This document shows positions 34,490 through 46,503 of a stretch of DNA of 64,000 nt, piece by piece. Each line of letters begins with the position of its first letter. Position 1 is the first letter of the stretch. Both the position numbers and the translations under genes were made by a program. The notes beneath the pieces are model-generated. The model had not been told where the DNA came from and did not search any database. It was given only the letters and a program-made list of their open reading frames with translations. The stretch is taken from contig CM076954.1 of NCBI GenBank assembly GCA_039566865.1, positions 14,408,001 to 14,472,000 on the forward strand. The letters run 5' to 3'. The stretch is from Aurelia coerulea. Taxonomy: Eukaryota > Cnidaria > Scyphozoa > Semaeostomeae > Ulmaridae.

Positions 34490-37180
34490 AGAAGGAGGAG
34501 GTCACTGTGTGAATTTTAGCAAAGATTTGCACGAAGATGTTTTTGCCATGGTCAAGGAAATAAGGAAATTAGCTTGAAATAAGAACATAGATAAATAGTG
34601 AGTGAGTTGCAAATTTGCCTAAAAAATCTATCAGGGACAATACACTAAATGAAGAGAACAGTATACATTTTGACGTCTGCAATTCAGGTTCAAACCATAT
34701 GTTATTAGATTGAGAGAAAAGAGGAGGTCACTGTGTGCATTTTAGCAAAGATTTGCACGAAGATATTTCTGCCATGGTCAAGGAAATAAGGAAATTAGCT
34801 TGAAATAAGAACATAGATAAATATTGAGTGAGTTGCAAATTTGTCTGAAAAATCTATCAGGGACAATATACAAAATAAAGAGAACAGTATACATTTTGAG
34901 GTCTGCAATTCAGGTTCAAACCATATGTTATTAGATTGAGAGAAAAGAGGAGGTCACTGTGTGCATTTTAGCAAAGATTTGCACGAAGATATTTCTGCCA
35001 TGGTCAAGGAAATAAGGAAATTAGCTTGAAATAAGAACATTTTGCCTGAAAAATCTATCAGGGACAATATACAAAATAAAGAGAACAGTATACATTTTGA
35101 GGTCTGCAATTCAGTTTCAAACCATATGTTATTAGATTGAGAGAAAAGAGGAGGTCACTGTGTGCATTTTAGCAAAGATTTGCACGAAGATATTTCTGCC
35201 ATGGTCAAGGAAATAAGGAAATTAGCTTGAAATAAGAACATTTTGCCTGAAAAATCTATCAGGGACAATATACAAAATAAAGAGAACGGTATACATTTTG
35301 AGGTCTGCAATTCAGTTTCAAACCATATGTTATTAGATTGAGAGAAAAGAGGAGGTCAATGTGTGCACTTTTAGCAAAGATTTTCACGAAGATATTTCTG
35401 CCATGGTCAAGGAAATAAGGAAATTAGCTTGAAATAAGAACATTTTGCCTGAAAAATCTATCAGGGACAATATACAAAATAAAGAGAACGGTATACATTT
35501 TGAGGTCTGCAATTCAGTTTCAAACCATATGTTATTAGATTGAGAGAAAAGAGGAGGTCACTGTGTGCATTTTAGCAAAGATTTGCACGAAGATATTTCT
35601 GCCATGGTCAAGGAAATAAGGAAATTAGCTTGAAATAAGAACATTTTGCCTGAAAAATCTATCAGGGACAATATACAAAATAAAGAGAACAGTATACATT
35701 TTGAGGTCTGCAATTCAGTTTCAAACCATATGTTATTAGATTGAGAGAAAAGAGGAGGTCACTGTGTGCACTTTTAGCAAAGATTTTCACGAAGATATTT
35801 CTGCCATGGTCAAGGAAATAAGGAAATTAGCTTGAAATAAGAACATAGATAAATATTGAGTGAGTTGCAAATTTGTCTGAAAAATCTATCAGGGACAATA
35901 CACTAAATGAAGAGAACAATAGACATTTTGAGGTCTGCAATTCAACATAGGTTATTAGATTGAGAGAAAAGAGGAGGTCATTGTGTGCATTTTAGCAAAG
36001 ATTTGCACGAAGATATTTCTGCCATGGTCAAGGAAATAAGGAAATTAGCTTGAAATAAGAACATAGATAAATATTGAGTGAGTTGCAAATTTGCCTGAAA
36101 AATCTATCAGGGACAATACACTAAATGAAGAGAACAGTATACATTTTGAGGTCTGCAATTCAGTTTCAAACCATATGTTATTAGATTGAGAGAAAAGAGG
36201 AGGTCACTGTGTGCACTTTTAGCAAAGATTTTCACGAAGATATTTCTGCCATGGTCAAGGAAATAAGGAAATTTGCTTGAAATAAGAACATACATAAATA
36301 TTGAGTGAGTTGCAAATTTGCCTGAAAAATCTATCAGAGACAATACACTAAATGAAGAGAACAGTATACCGGGTGAGTCAGAAAAAAGAATCCCCGCTTG
36401 GAAGGCCACTGCTCCATGAATATCAATGCAATAGTATTGAAAACTGTCTTGTTTTATTCCCAATATGTTCAATTAGGTTCAGTAATCTACCCGGCCTTAA
36501 TTGGCCATTCGTTCCCGTGGATATGGGTGATTTTCTGCAGAAAGCCCCTTCTAAAAGCCTGCAAAAACGATTCCTAAAATTGATAAATTCATGTATTTTG
36601 TTCTCTAGGGTGTAAGAGAACTTTGTTCATGATTCTGGGCACGTTTTGAACGTTTTTTGAAGATGTTTTCTTGAGAAAATCCCTCATATTTTCAGAATGG
36701 AGTTGCCGATTTCTGTCGGGTAAATTTTATAGTAGATTTGAACATTTCCACCATTAAACTATATATTTGCCGATATCATTGTCTTGATATCCAGGGAGCC
36801 GTGACCTTTCAAACGGGGATTCTTTTTTCTGACTCACCCGGTACATTTTCTGGTCTGCAATTCTATTTCAAGCCATATTTTATCAGATGCTGTCTTGAGA
36901 GCACATACGAGGGCACTCTATGTATTTTAGCAACGATTTATACGAAGATATTTCTGCCATGGTGAAAGAAATGAAGAAATTAGATTGAAATAAGAACATA
37001 GATAGATTCTGAGTGAATTGAAAAGTTGCTTGAAATATCTATCAGGCACAATACATAGACTAAATGAAGTGAATGAAATAGATTTTTAGTTCTGTGATTT
37101 TAAACCGCATTCTGTCTTTGAAAGAAAACAGGTTGCTGTATATTTGCACAAAGACATTTCTGCTGCGATTTCTGCCATGC
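34490..37180. repeat. Tandem array with 226- and 201-bp units
   Basis: The anchor GTCACTGTGTG recurs at 34501, 34727, 34953, 35154, 35355, 35557, 35758, 35977 and 36203. Long units contain AGATAAATATTGAGTGAGTTGCAA... and short units lack about 25 bases there. The last unit is cut by a family A element; diverged units continue from 36842 to about 37180. It lies in a URB2 intron. The 121-codon minus frame crosses repeat and transposon and is chance. Confidence 0.95.
36369..36841. mobile_element. Tc1/mariner-type MITE (family A) with exact insertion site
   Basis: 473 bp, ends CCGGGTGAGTCAGAAAAAA and TTTTCTGACTCACCCGG, flanked by TA. The interrupted word GAACAGTATACATTTT is intact in neighbouring units of the array, giving an empty site for comparison. 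Confidence 0.97.
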
Positions 37181-38082
37181 TCCGGTTTTTTGAACGAACC
37201 GATATTTTATGCTCCAGCGCAACAACGTATCTCTGCTGCATTTATCGTTTTGTAAGAGAGGAATGGAATGAAAACATTGGGGAGAGTGGAATCGGTCTAG
37301 GAATTTTGATACCCTTCAGGAAAAAGATAGATTAAAATTTGGCGATGCATTTTATATTCCACAGCCAAGCCCTCCAAACGTGTCAACATGTTTTGACTCA
37401 TTCAGTACATAATCGAATTTCCCGATGTACAGTGCAATTTTATCATTCACATTTTAAACTGTTGATTTCCAAAGTTTCACGATTTCTTAACAGCTAGCAG
37501 AGACTTTTCTCTTCTCATCCGTTTCATTTTTGAAATTCGTTGTTCGTGCTGAGGAATTATCCCAAGGCTTGGCAAATGGGACATCTTTAGTTCTTCTACA
37601 CAAGCTTGTAATTCACACGTAGTCTTGGGAAGTGTGTTTCTTAAACACCTTTTTACAGCTAGTTGTAGCTGAGTAACTCCCTTGAACTTTAACTAAACTT
37701 GGAATGAATTATTTGAGCCTCTGTGTTAACCAATGATTTTATCTCACGCCTATCACATTTATCAAGTCTTTTATTTATAAATCATGTACACGCTCATGCT
37801 TTAGCTTTTTTCCCAAAGTTTCCCATGGCACGGCACAGCCAATATTGGCTACGTAATTCTCCAAGCCTAGTCTAAATTTGGAAAGGCTTTTGCGAACCTC
37901 TGCGTAGATCTATGATTTATCTCACGAGCTTCACGATTTTGGATCTCGTGATCCCGTGTAAGGTTGCGATTTAAAAAGTCTGCAACGTTCTTTTTCCCAA
38001 AGTCTTCGAGAACACTTTGATAATTCAGCCCCGTCCTATATGTCGGAGATGTTCTTACCAGTTGACCAGAGTCGGATTACTT
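37181..38082. other. URB2 intron, no feature recognised
   Basis: No open frame, splice-bounded exon or repeat could be supported. Confidence 0.4.
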
Positions 38083-38205
38083 GAAGATTTAAAAACAAAT
38101 TAAATCAACCTTTTCAAAAGAGTAACACAGGACAAAGTGGTCTCTCCTACCTAGGACCTAAAATCTGGAACAATCTACATTCTGGAGCAAACCTAGTACG
38201 CGGCA
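38083..38205 (+). pseudogene. Non-LTR retrotransposon C-terminal scrap
   Basis: Reads NKLNQPFQKSNTGQSGLSYLG, then PKIWNNLHSG, a pattern common at the end of CR1/L2-like polymerases. Too short to classify further. Confidence 0.7.
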
Positions 38206-39514
38206 CTCCCCGACTATTGTTATTGCTCGTTTAATTTCATCCAAAGGCATAGGCGTAGGAGGCAGGGGGCTGAGCCCCCAACGTCAAAAAGATTTACAAA
38301 AATCGGCCATAATCGGGCAGAAATCCGCCTTAAGTCGGGCAAAAGTTCTCAAACAATGGATTTTTTGTCGGGCAGCCCCCCCCCCAAATTTTATCTCCCT
38401 CTACGCCGATGTCCAAAGGGAAGCAGAAAGAGCCGGTTTCAATGTGCAGTGTGTTTGTTTGCACCGTTGATTTGGTCTTTCTTGTTAAGAGCCCAGACCT
38501 TGTGTACCGTGGAAATTTTGCAGTTGTTCAAGAGAAAGTGACATTTCTCTCCCTCTTTCACTGTTGTTGCTAAGTCGAATTCTCATCGCTATCCCATCAT
38601 GCCAGTGAGCTCATGATGAGAAATCAAATCGTTTTGAATCAACGGCTGATTTTGAGTTACAATTTCGCAAGAAATGCTGTCGCTCATTCGTTAGCATTTT
38701 GAAATTTTACATCAGAACTGTGTGCTATGTGCTACCTTAGCTATCCAGGAAACCGCCAGAATGTTTTCAAATAAGCTCCTTTTTATAAGATACCGCTTAC
38801 AAGAAACTTTAGCAGACTCTCCCAGAAAATCAAGAAACTCTACTAGAAACGATCAGAGATAAAGAAACTTTTTCAACTTTTGGTTTTGATTGGTAAGGTG
38901 TTTCAGATAAAAGTTCATTTCTTACCGGGTTAGTGCTAAAACGCATAAGTTTGTTTTATGATTCGTTTCTGTCTTGTAATTTCTGGGCCCAAAATGATAT
39001 AAATGCCATCCCCAATAAATTGTGGTAAATTGTGAACTTCAATATTACAGAAATTAAGAAACTCTCCAAGAAATGTTTACTACAAGAATTTGACCTAGAG
39101 TTAAGAGGCCGTACAATAATGTTCAGAGCCACGTTTCTTGTGATACATAGTGAATGTACTCCGACAGCGTTGGACTTCGCCGCTTCTAGGCGTACTGTCA
39201 TTTTTCTACGAGAAACTTTGCTTTGGACTTTGTAGTTGAGTTTGTTAATTTGTACCCAATTTTAAGGTAGGGGGATGTGGGGCTAGTTGTCACAAAGGAA
39301 AGTTCGGGCAGAATGCCGATGTGGTACTATACTGCTTTTAAAGGTGGCGACTATCCTCTATCATACCACATTGGCCCACATTGGCAAAAGCAGATTTTGA
39401 CCCCAGGAGGGACACTGCACATAGGAGGGTCAGCCCCGATATTTCTGGATCAGACTATTGCGGAAAGTGAAATTTTTGGGTTTAACTGAACTGATACTTA
39501 TGTTATTTTTACAG
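38206..39514. other. URB2 intron with a broken family D element
   Basis: From about 38775, CTTTTTATAAGATACCGCTTAC then repeated AAGAAAC words resemble the element at 12905; ends are unclear. C-rich and G-rich tracts near 38270-38400 are unassigned. Confidence 0.4.
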
Positions 39515-39583
39515 TATGCTGCTTACATCATGGCGGACTATTTAAAGTTCCTGGCTTCTAATATCATTCCAGAAAGGTTTCAG
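39515..39583 (+). CDS. URB2: URB2-like, penultimate exon
   Basis: Acceptor TTATTTTTACAG, donor TTTCAG then GTAAGA, 23 codons, phase 0 at both ends. YAAYIMADYLKFLASNIIP matches the position of SPFMVAQYVLEVQ in human URB2, directly before the final conserved block. Confidence 0.8.
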
Positions 39584-40127
39584 GTAAGACAGCTGAGGAT
39601 TCCACAGCATGGTACCCCCTCGATGTTTTATAGTCTGTCTTAAATAAGATGTCACCTGCAAATGCCCGCGAATAACAGCAATATGAGTGTTTTGCAAAGG
39701 AATTTTGCGTTATCGCAAATCTCAGGTGACATCTAATTTGAGACGGACTTTAATTCAAATATTTAAATTGAGCAAAGCCTAAGAGAACATAAATCAATAA
39801 CTTTCAGGCAAAATTTTACAATTCTTCGCCATTGGTCATTACCTCACTACAAGGAATCAGTGATTGCTAAGATCACAATTTTTCATTTGAAGCAAATGGG
39901 AACAAATCTATTGATTAACCATCAGAGACGTAGGAACCAGGGTACTGGGGGCACGTGCCCCCCAAGCTTTTGCAATAAACAATGAAGTGCCGTCTTATTT
40001 TCAGGAAGTGCCCCTTTAGCTTGGTGAAAAAAGTGCCCTTGAAGTGTCGTGCCCCCAATTTTGAGATGCTTCTTACGCCATGTTAAAGATGATATAACAT
40101 GATGATCTCTTCTAGATTTCTAATCAG

Positions 40128-41081
40128 CATAGGGCTCAAATCTTTGCAAAAAAATTTAAATCATTGATGCAAAATGTTACCGTCTCGTTCTTTCAACTGA
40201 ATTGATCAAAGGAGACTTCGTGTAATTTACCGTAATCCCAGAGAGAGCATTTTTGATATCAACATTATTTTCAGAATTACAGCATTTATAAATTCGCGCT
40301 GGTTTTGAAGGTCTAACGTCATCAACTTGCTAAATATTAAACCATAAAAGCTAAAGACTTTTTCTTGCTACCATCTTTGTAGACCTTCAACAATTGAGAA
40401 TTTCTTGTGTTGGTCATAATTATTTCCCTCAATCAATGTATGAAGCTTAGCCTGATAACCAGACCCGATTTTAAAAGAAATTGTATTTCTTTTGAAATCG
40501 GGCTTGCTTATCAGGCTACAGACATGGTCCTGGAAAAATATTGTTCCAAGGACTATGCTACAGATACCTCCTCTCGTGCATCCTTGAAACTTAAAGGGGC
40601 TCCGTCGTCAAACAGTAAACAAATCCGTAAACTCGCACGTGTCGGGGATTATCCATTGTTCATCCATTGTTCTCTGCAGTTTGTTTGGTGGCTTCACCCA
40701 AGCCACCAAAAAGTGACCGTTAAAAATCCACTTATATCCGAGCAATCGTAGAAGATATGAATGTTTGGTTTGTTCCTTAGTGAAGTACAAGGATTAATGC
40801 CCAAACAGCAACTTTCATTTTGAAAAAAATACGAAAATCCTGTGTGATATCACCTTTCAAAACACTGCAAAAATCATCGTTTTGTTTACATTTTGACGAC
40901 GGAGCCCCTTTAAAAATGCTGTAATCCTGAAAATATTCATGATATCAAAACTGCTTTCCTTGGGATTATGGCAAACTACATCAAGTTCCCTTCGATCAGT
41001 TCAGCTGCAAGAATGGGGCAATAACATTTTACACCTTTCACCTTCATTTGAAATTGTTTGCAAAGATTCGAGCCCTATGCT
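40128..41081. mobile_element. Family I element with a nested family F element
   Basis: Left end GCATAGGGCTCAAATCTTTG, right end TTTGCAAAGATTCGAGCCC then TATGC. Internal CGTCATCAACTTGC and TAGACCTTCAAC words mark family I. A 70-base hairpin (40447-40518, TAGCCTGATAA to TTATCAGGCTA) also lies inside. Confidence 0.75.
40595..40919. mobile_element. piggyBac-type MITE (family F, copy 2)
   Basis: TIRs AGGGGCTCCGTCGTCAAA and TTTGACGACGGAGCCCCT, each bordered by TTAA. TTAA targets are characteristic of piggyBac. 325 bp, no transposase. Nested in the family I element. Confidence 0.9.
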
Positions 41082-41514
41082 TTTCTAATCAATAAGAGTC
41101 ATAAGGCATCTGCTTGGGATTTCGACGGCTGAGGCTGACAAGGTTGTGCCTTCCGTTGCATCATCCTCTTGTTTGGCTTATGAGTAAATTGTACGTATTT
41201 TTATTCATTTTCGCACAACCAAGGTACCGAGCATTGAAAGAAATGTACCAAAAATTGAATTTAATTCAACCATAGAGAGTTTTCATAAAACATCTGACGA
41301 GAACTCTTGGCGTCAGAATTTGTCAAATTTGTATGCAGTTTCTCGGACACCTAGTGCCATTACTCAAAATCTGGCTTTTCATGCCATAGTTTCATTATCT
41401 CTCGACCAGACGTGTACTTGTCAAATTCATTTGTTTTCGTGATTCTCCAAATTTGGTGACTCTCCTTTCTTGGACTGGCCTGTCGGAGATCCTTTACATG
41501 GAGTCACCTGCTAG

Positions 41515-41701
41515 GTCTTGTTGGGGAGACGAGATACGCTTCGCCCGAGGAAACGCATGCTTCCCCCGTGCAGTAGGTTAAAGCTCATGCGCATTAGCGT
41601 TTTGGGATTGAAGCTCTGACGAGCGCACGCGCTTTAACCCACTGCACGGGGGACACATAGATTTCCTCGGACAAAGCGATCTCGTCTCCCCAACAAGGTC
41701 A
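41515..41701. repeat. Palindromic MITE, about 187 bp
   Basis: CTTGTTGGGGAGACGAGAT at the left is mirrored by ATCTCGTCTCCCCAACAAG at the right. Inner arms share GTGCAGTAGGTTAAAGC and its complement. The outer flanks are imperfect direct repeats (41481 and 41703, CTGT..GAGATCCT). Confidence 0.85.
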
Positions 41702-41859
41702 TCTGTTCGAGATCCTGTTAGAGAGACTCGCCTAATAGAGTAACATTTCTTTCTTGTCACATTGTATTATTTTTATCGCATATCTTTCATAGTAAATATT
41801 CAATTGTAAACGTTTAGATTTGACGATTTTTATTAGCCTTTTTAAAACAGGGCTTGTCT

Positions 41860-42445
41860 TGATGGCAGCTATACTAATGTATTGTAGATGATTAAATCAC
41901 CCTGTATAAAGAATCTGTTATCATTTATCATTGTTATTGTTATCATATTTTTATTATCATTATTATCATTATTTCATACCTTCTGCTTTAAGCACTGCTT
42001 TAAGATCTCATATCCGAATTTACATCCCAATGGAGCGGCTCAAAACCTATGACCAAGGGTCCCTTGGGGTCATTCATTCTTTTTTAGTACTCAGGTACTT
42101 TTCTCAATATCTTGGCTGTTCCTAATAATGTCGTCTTCTTCTGTAATAGTGCTATATTCAATTCAATGAGATATCTTGTTTTTCTTACCATTCATCGAAT
42201 TTCTTCGTTATACTTCCAAATGCTCCCACAATTACAGGTACAACTAACTATCACCCCACTATCACATTTATCATGTTCGAATTCCTCTTGATTTCCCTTT
42301 TCAAATCTTGATACACGTCTTGATATTTCTCCACTTTCTTTTTTCCTTGTCACTAGTCCTACTATCACCTGGTACCGCAATGTCAATGATAATGCATTTT
42401 CTTTCACCTTCATTGACAACAACTATGTCAGGTGTCCTTGCCTCA
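41860..42445 (-). pseudogene. Non-LTR retrotransposon 3' end with restriction-like endonuclease remnant
   Basis: Minus strand, 42445 downward: EARTPDIVVVNEGERKCIII, then DIAVPGDSR, EKRKWRNIK and, after stops and a shift, VPVIVGAFGS. PD followed about a dozen residues later by IID is the PD..D/E pattern of the endonuclease in R2/R4/NeSL-type elements. The 3' UTR ends in ATAATG-type microsatellite near 41940. It lies antisense in the last URB2 intron, starting 34 bases before the exon. Confidence 0.75.
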
Positions 42446-42479
42446 ATTATTATTATAAAACCTTTTTGATTACTTTCAG

Positions 42480-42635
42480 GTATGCCTTACATCTGGTATC
42501 TACTGCGTAATGGATACATGCACAAGAAGGGAATTTTCACAACTCAATATGGTGCTTGCTCAAGGAGAACGTGAACTTTTTAAAGAACTTCATAATTCAT
42601 ATAATAAACATCATAAGTTTAAAGGAAAAGCATGA
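42480..42635 (+). CDS. URB2: URB2-like, last coding exon
   Basis: Acceptor GATTACTTTCAG. 51 codons then TGA: VCLTSGIYCVMDTC, RREFSQLNMVL, GERELFKELHNSYNKHHKFK, GKA. This is the C-terminal signature of the Urb2/Npa2 family (human: LLQEGIYLILDLC ... VFKELYNDYLKYHK). The five recognised exons join in frame to give 157 residues. The nearest AATAAA downstream is at 42926-42931. Confidence 0.88.
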   Translation, partial: VCLTSGIYCVMDTCTRREFSQLNMVLAQGERELFKELHNSYNKHHKFKGKA

Positions 42636-43043
42636 ATTAACGAATTTTTATTATAATTCGTGTCTCTTTTTCGTAATCCTTTTTACTTTAGTTTCAAATG
42701 GTTTGCTGCTTTGCAAAAATGTTTACTTGAAGTTACGGTCAGAGACTGGAGGTTGATCCTACGTAGCCAAGCGCGAACATATGAAAAGGTTATTGATTCA
42801 ACATGTGTCCACTCCAACGAATAGTATCTTGGTTGCAGAAGCTTTTGGACCAGGACCGTAGTAGGAAGCAGCTGCTGATTGGGGGGGGGGCATTTGTTCT
42901 TGAAACAATAGAGAACAATACAACTAATAAATGCTTGTGGCGTAGCAGCATTGTTTTCAAAGTTATTGGGAGGCTTAGGCCACCCCTGTCCCCGCTTCCT
43001 ACGGGCCTGTCTTAGATTCTCCTTCAGTTTATGCTCATATCTA
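42636..43043. other. URB2 3' flank
   Basis: Probable 3' UTR and intergenic DNA. A run of nine or ten G occurs near 42882. No other feature. Confidence 0.45.
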
Positions 43044-43639
43044 CACGGTGTCCCAAAAAAATTGTGCCCCGTTTGCCTGAAGATTGCGACAAAATGGCAA
43101 AAGATTCTCGCAAAACTTTTGCTTGATGTTGCTCTTCAGATAGTCAATTAAAATTTGCAACCACCCCCGTAAAAATCTGTTGAAAAATGATGGAGCTATG
43201 ACCTTCAGAAGACCAAATTTGCCTGATGACTGAAACCAGCGGTCGGCCATTTTGTCTTACTATTTTGTAGTGATAAGTAGCTTCACTTGAGGTAAGAAAT
43301 ATTTTCTGTGAGGTCAGATTTATTGGAACCCTCCGAGGATTATCGGAATTTTCACGAGAGCTATGACATTGGAGGCTGCTGTTTCATTTTCAATCCATGA
43401 TGCCATTTATCGCTGTAAAATATTAAGACAAAATGGCCGACCGCTGGTTTCAATGATCGAGCAAGTTTGGTCTTCTGAAGGTCATAGCTCCATCATTTTT
43501 CAACGGATTTTCATGGGGATGGTAGCAAACTTTAATTGAACATGTGAAGAGCACCATCATGCAAATGTTTGGCGAGAATCTTTTGCCGTTTTGTCACAAT
43601 CTTCAGACAAACGGGTCACAACTTTTCTGGGACACCCTG
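43044..43639. mobile_element. Mariner-like fold-back element (family B, copy 2)
   Basis: Ends CACGGTGTCCCAAAAAA and TTTCTGGGACACCCTG, TA on both sides, 596 bp. Arms of about 210 bases are inverted copies (shared GACCTTCAGAAGACCAAA and its complement; ATGGCCGACCGCTGG). The 160-bp centre is unique. Confidence 0.92.
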
Positions 43640-44580
43640 TAGAAGTGCATAGGAAATAACACAAAGTGTTCCTACTTCTCTTGGGAAAGTTGAAACAAAG
43701 AATGATATCTGAAAAGCTATGATCAGCCTTCAAGCAAACCTCTTGTTGCAAGAACCAACATGAAATTTTTAATGATTTCAGGCATTCCAGGAACATTAAC
43801 CTAAATGTCATGTAATAAGTAAAGGCGTCATGGCCCCTTCGGTACTCAATATATACTTTCAAAGTTCCATGCAACGTGTGGCACTGGCAACTTAAAAAGG
43901 AAAATTTCCTAAATGGAAGGTCTCCTGTCAGAGATGGGGGTTTCAAGGATTTCCACTGCTTGAGAACTCATCTAAGACATCTTAAAATTTCTTCTGATAA
44001 TTATATCAAGGCCTGAATAAATTCCAGATGTGATAGCTGTTTTCGTCCCTACCTGAGCAAAGATCGTAGCTTTTTTTTGCAAAACATCTTTCTGAAAGCT
44101 GTTTTATGATTCTACGCGAATTTGAACTTCTAATTTTCTATGAGAATTGAGCATTCTCAACAAATTTGAAACTTGCGCAGCGCAACCAAGTGAAAGGACG
44201 GATGCGCGGAACTAGAATCCTATTGCAAGTTTATCATTCTGTAAATATCATTCTGAACTGAATTTTACTGCTAACTACCCTGGGTACGAGGTTCCCCAGG
44301 GTAACAACAGACATGTAATTCTTTGGAAAAAGATTTAGTCCTTACAAGTTAAATGGTAATTAAATGAATATTTAGTTAGAGTTAATTACGAGGGAAGGCA
44401 TGTTTCATGATACTAGGTGTGGCACACCCCTTTTCCTCTTTATGCACCTTGACAACAGCAACAACTGAAGGTTCTGGAGGACACGTTGCGATCATCGTTT
44501 TTCTTCCCCTTGAGAGTTCGATTTCAATAGATTCACCCATGTCCATGCCAAAGCTTTTTCACTTGGGGGAATTGGGTACG
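43640..44580. other. Intergenic DNA between URB2 and KIF14
   Basis: On the minus strand at about 44545-44395 a 54-codon frame (MDMGESIEIELSRGRK...) has protein-like composition, but I do not recognise it. A 60-codon plus frame overlaps it. Neither has clear splice sites. Confidence 0.35.
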
Positions 44581-44584
44581 TACG

Positions 44585-44592
44585 TATAAAAG
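44585..44592 (+). promoter_or_regulatory. TATA-box-like site upstream of KIF14
   Basis: TATAAAAG within TACGTATAAAAGTTAAAC, followed 32 bases later by a good donor (CGTTCAG, then GTAAGC at 44625). This could be a promoter with a short untranslated first exon spliced towards 45551, but the distance of nearly 1 kb and lack of transcript data leave it weak. Confidence 0.25.
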
Positions 44593-45118
44593 TTAAACAG
44601 AAGCTTGATAGGCACTCCGTTCAGGTAAGCAAGAAAAAGCGACGCAGCCATTTCGTTCCCACCCACCCACTACCTCTGATTTTCTCCTTGCTTTTCTACT
44701 TCTTCTTTCGATTATCTCTCTGTTCATTCCACAATCTCGGTGGAACAGTTTAATGGCCCGGAAATTTGGTATTTCAATGGCCGGTACGCTGACCTCCCAG
44801 TTTCCTGCAGTTAGCCAATTTGATCGAGTTTTGATCGAACTAAAATCCTACAAGGTGTACCTCAATATGATGGCAAACAGTGAATCTCTTTTTTTGGAGA
44901 CAGAGCTTAACTTCTAATCCCGAGTGTAATTAACTGAAAATAGCAGCAACGCAAAGGAAAATTTTGCAGATATACTACTTGTAGCAAGTCCATAGATATA
45001 CTGGAGGCTGCGCTTTCCTTGATGCTGCCCATTTGAATGAGTGCATCATGAGTGCACTCAAGGTGTGAGATCTGTTCTTCTGCAAGGCAATCGCTTTGCC
45101 TTCTTGGAAACCTAAATC

Positions 45119-45277
45119 TTATGTTTTGCAAAATTCGCCCTTGCTGCTGCACCAATAACAAACACCGTCTGCGTTTGGACCGTCTGTTTCCACCTCTTCC
45201 TCCTTCCCATTTTGGGCCTCTCTGTAGACATCTTCCCATGCTGCAACGCGGTCTCCAGAAGAGGTATTTGGCGCCAT
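45119..45277 (-). CDS. Small frame divergent from KIF14, function unknown
   Basis: ATG at 45277-45275, 52 codons, starts MAPNTSSGDRVAAWEDVYRE and ends with acidic residues and CYWCSSKGEFCKT. It begins 274 bases from the KIF14 start on the other strand, as for a bidirectional promoter. Similar SKGEFCK-coding words occur near 15245 and 15870, so it may instead be part of a repeat. I do not recognise the product. Confidence 0.25.
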   Translation of the reverse strand: MAPNTSSGDRVAAWEDVYREAQNGKEEEVETDGPNADGVCYWCSSKGEFCKT

Positions 45278-45550
45278 TATTCAACATGGATGACGAACTG
45301 CCGCACAGAAAAATTTTTGTTTACCGTCTTCACTTTGCAGTAAAAAGAAATTAATTTATTCATGGATGAACAAGAATGGTACACTTGAAGGAAGGACATC
45401 AAGAGTATATTTGCTCTGAGTTATGAGATTATTTCGATACTTATTGCTGAGTAATTACGCGGTGGCAGCTGGGAAGTGACCACACCAAAATATAATGGCC
45501 TAAATTTGGTCGACAGAAAGAGTGGGTTTTGATATATCCTAAACGATATA

Positions 45551-46323
45551 ATGGAGCTACCTTCTTCAAACAAAAGGCCGCCAAGAAGTTTGTCAAAGCA
45601 GAAATCATGTGGGATGATACTACATTCGAGCCAAAAAGGCGAGTTATCCAACAACAAGAGGGGATGTCTGACTCCCAACTCGAAAACGACCACCTCTTCT
45701 ACATCACAGCAACGTCGTTTAGGCCTGCAGCACTCCTCGAATGTGAAGTCAAAGTCAGAGCTCTCGAAAGTTTCCAGAAATAATCTTGATGGCCCAAAGA
45801 AGCATACTACTATGTCAGGTTCAAGGAGAACTCCTGTATCAAGCAAATCGAGAACAGAGTCAGGGACAGGACAAAAAACTCCAAGAATTACCCCCACTGG
45901 CACCAGAAGCCCATTCTCAACAATTGGATCTAGTAAAGGAAAGACAAAAAGGGATTTTGAGAGAGGGAGGGATGACATAAGGCCAAATAAAAGACTTGCA
46001 GTTTCCCAGGAAGAAAATGATTCTGACTTATTACAGAATGAAGAAAAAACATCATGTGGTTCTTCTTCTGTCAAGCAAAAAAATCTTAAAAACACAATCC
46101 CAGTGGCTGAAGTGAAACCTCTTTCAGTTGTTAGAAACCTTTATGGTAATGATGAAGACATGGAAGATGGATCTAGTAATGAGAAATCTGAAACTGAACT
46201 GATCACTGGGAAAGCTGAAAATTTTGATTTGAATGACTGTAATGGTTCAAGCATGGATAAAGAATTTTGTTCAGGAGATTTTTCTATCCATGTTGCTGTT
46301 AGAGTTAGACCATTTACAAAAAG
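45551..46323 (+). CDS. KIF14: KIF14-like kinesin-3, exon 1 (N-terminal extension and motor start)
   Basis: First ATG after an in-frame stop at 45530. 257 codons plus two bases to a donor (AAAAAG, then GTATAT). Residues 1-240 are low-complexity, rich in Ser, Thr, Lys and Arg with TP/SP sites (RRTPVSSKSR, KTPRITPTGTRSP). This matches the long extension of KIF14, which in vertebrates binds PRC1 at the central spindle. Residues 244-258 start the motor: FSIHVAVRVRPFTKR. KIF14 is a plus-end kinesin needed for cytokinesis and citron-kinase localisation. Other kinesin-3 members lack such an extension. Confidence 0.88.
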
Positions 46324-46503
46324 GTATATGACAGATAATTACAATAAAGACACAAGGAAGGATGATGTTTCCAAATGCAATAAGCAATCATTATTTGAAT
46401 CTCTATAGAACTGTTAAAGATTCAATGTTGGAATGCAAATGTGTGTTGGTAAAACACTCCTTGCTACCATCATCCTTAGCATAATCATCTGTTTGCATGA
46501 TAG

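Noticed and set aside
45421..46095. 224-codon minus-strand frame
   Set aside because: Shadow of KIF14 exon 1 on the opposite strand; acidic and hydrophobic bias mirrors the Ser/Lys-rich sense codons.
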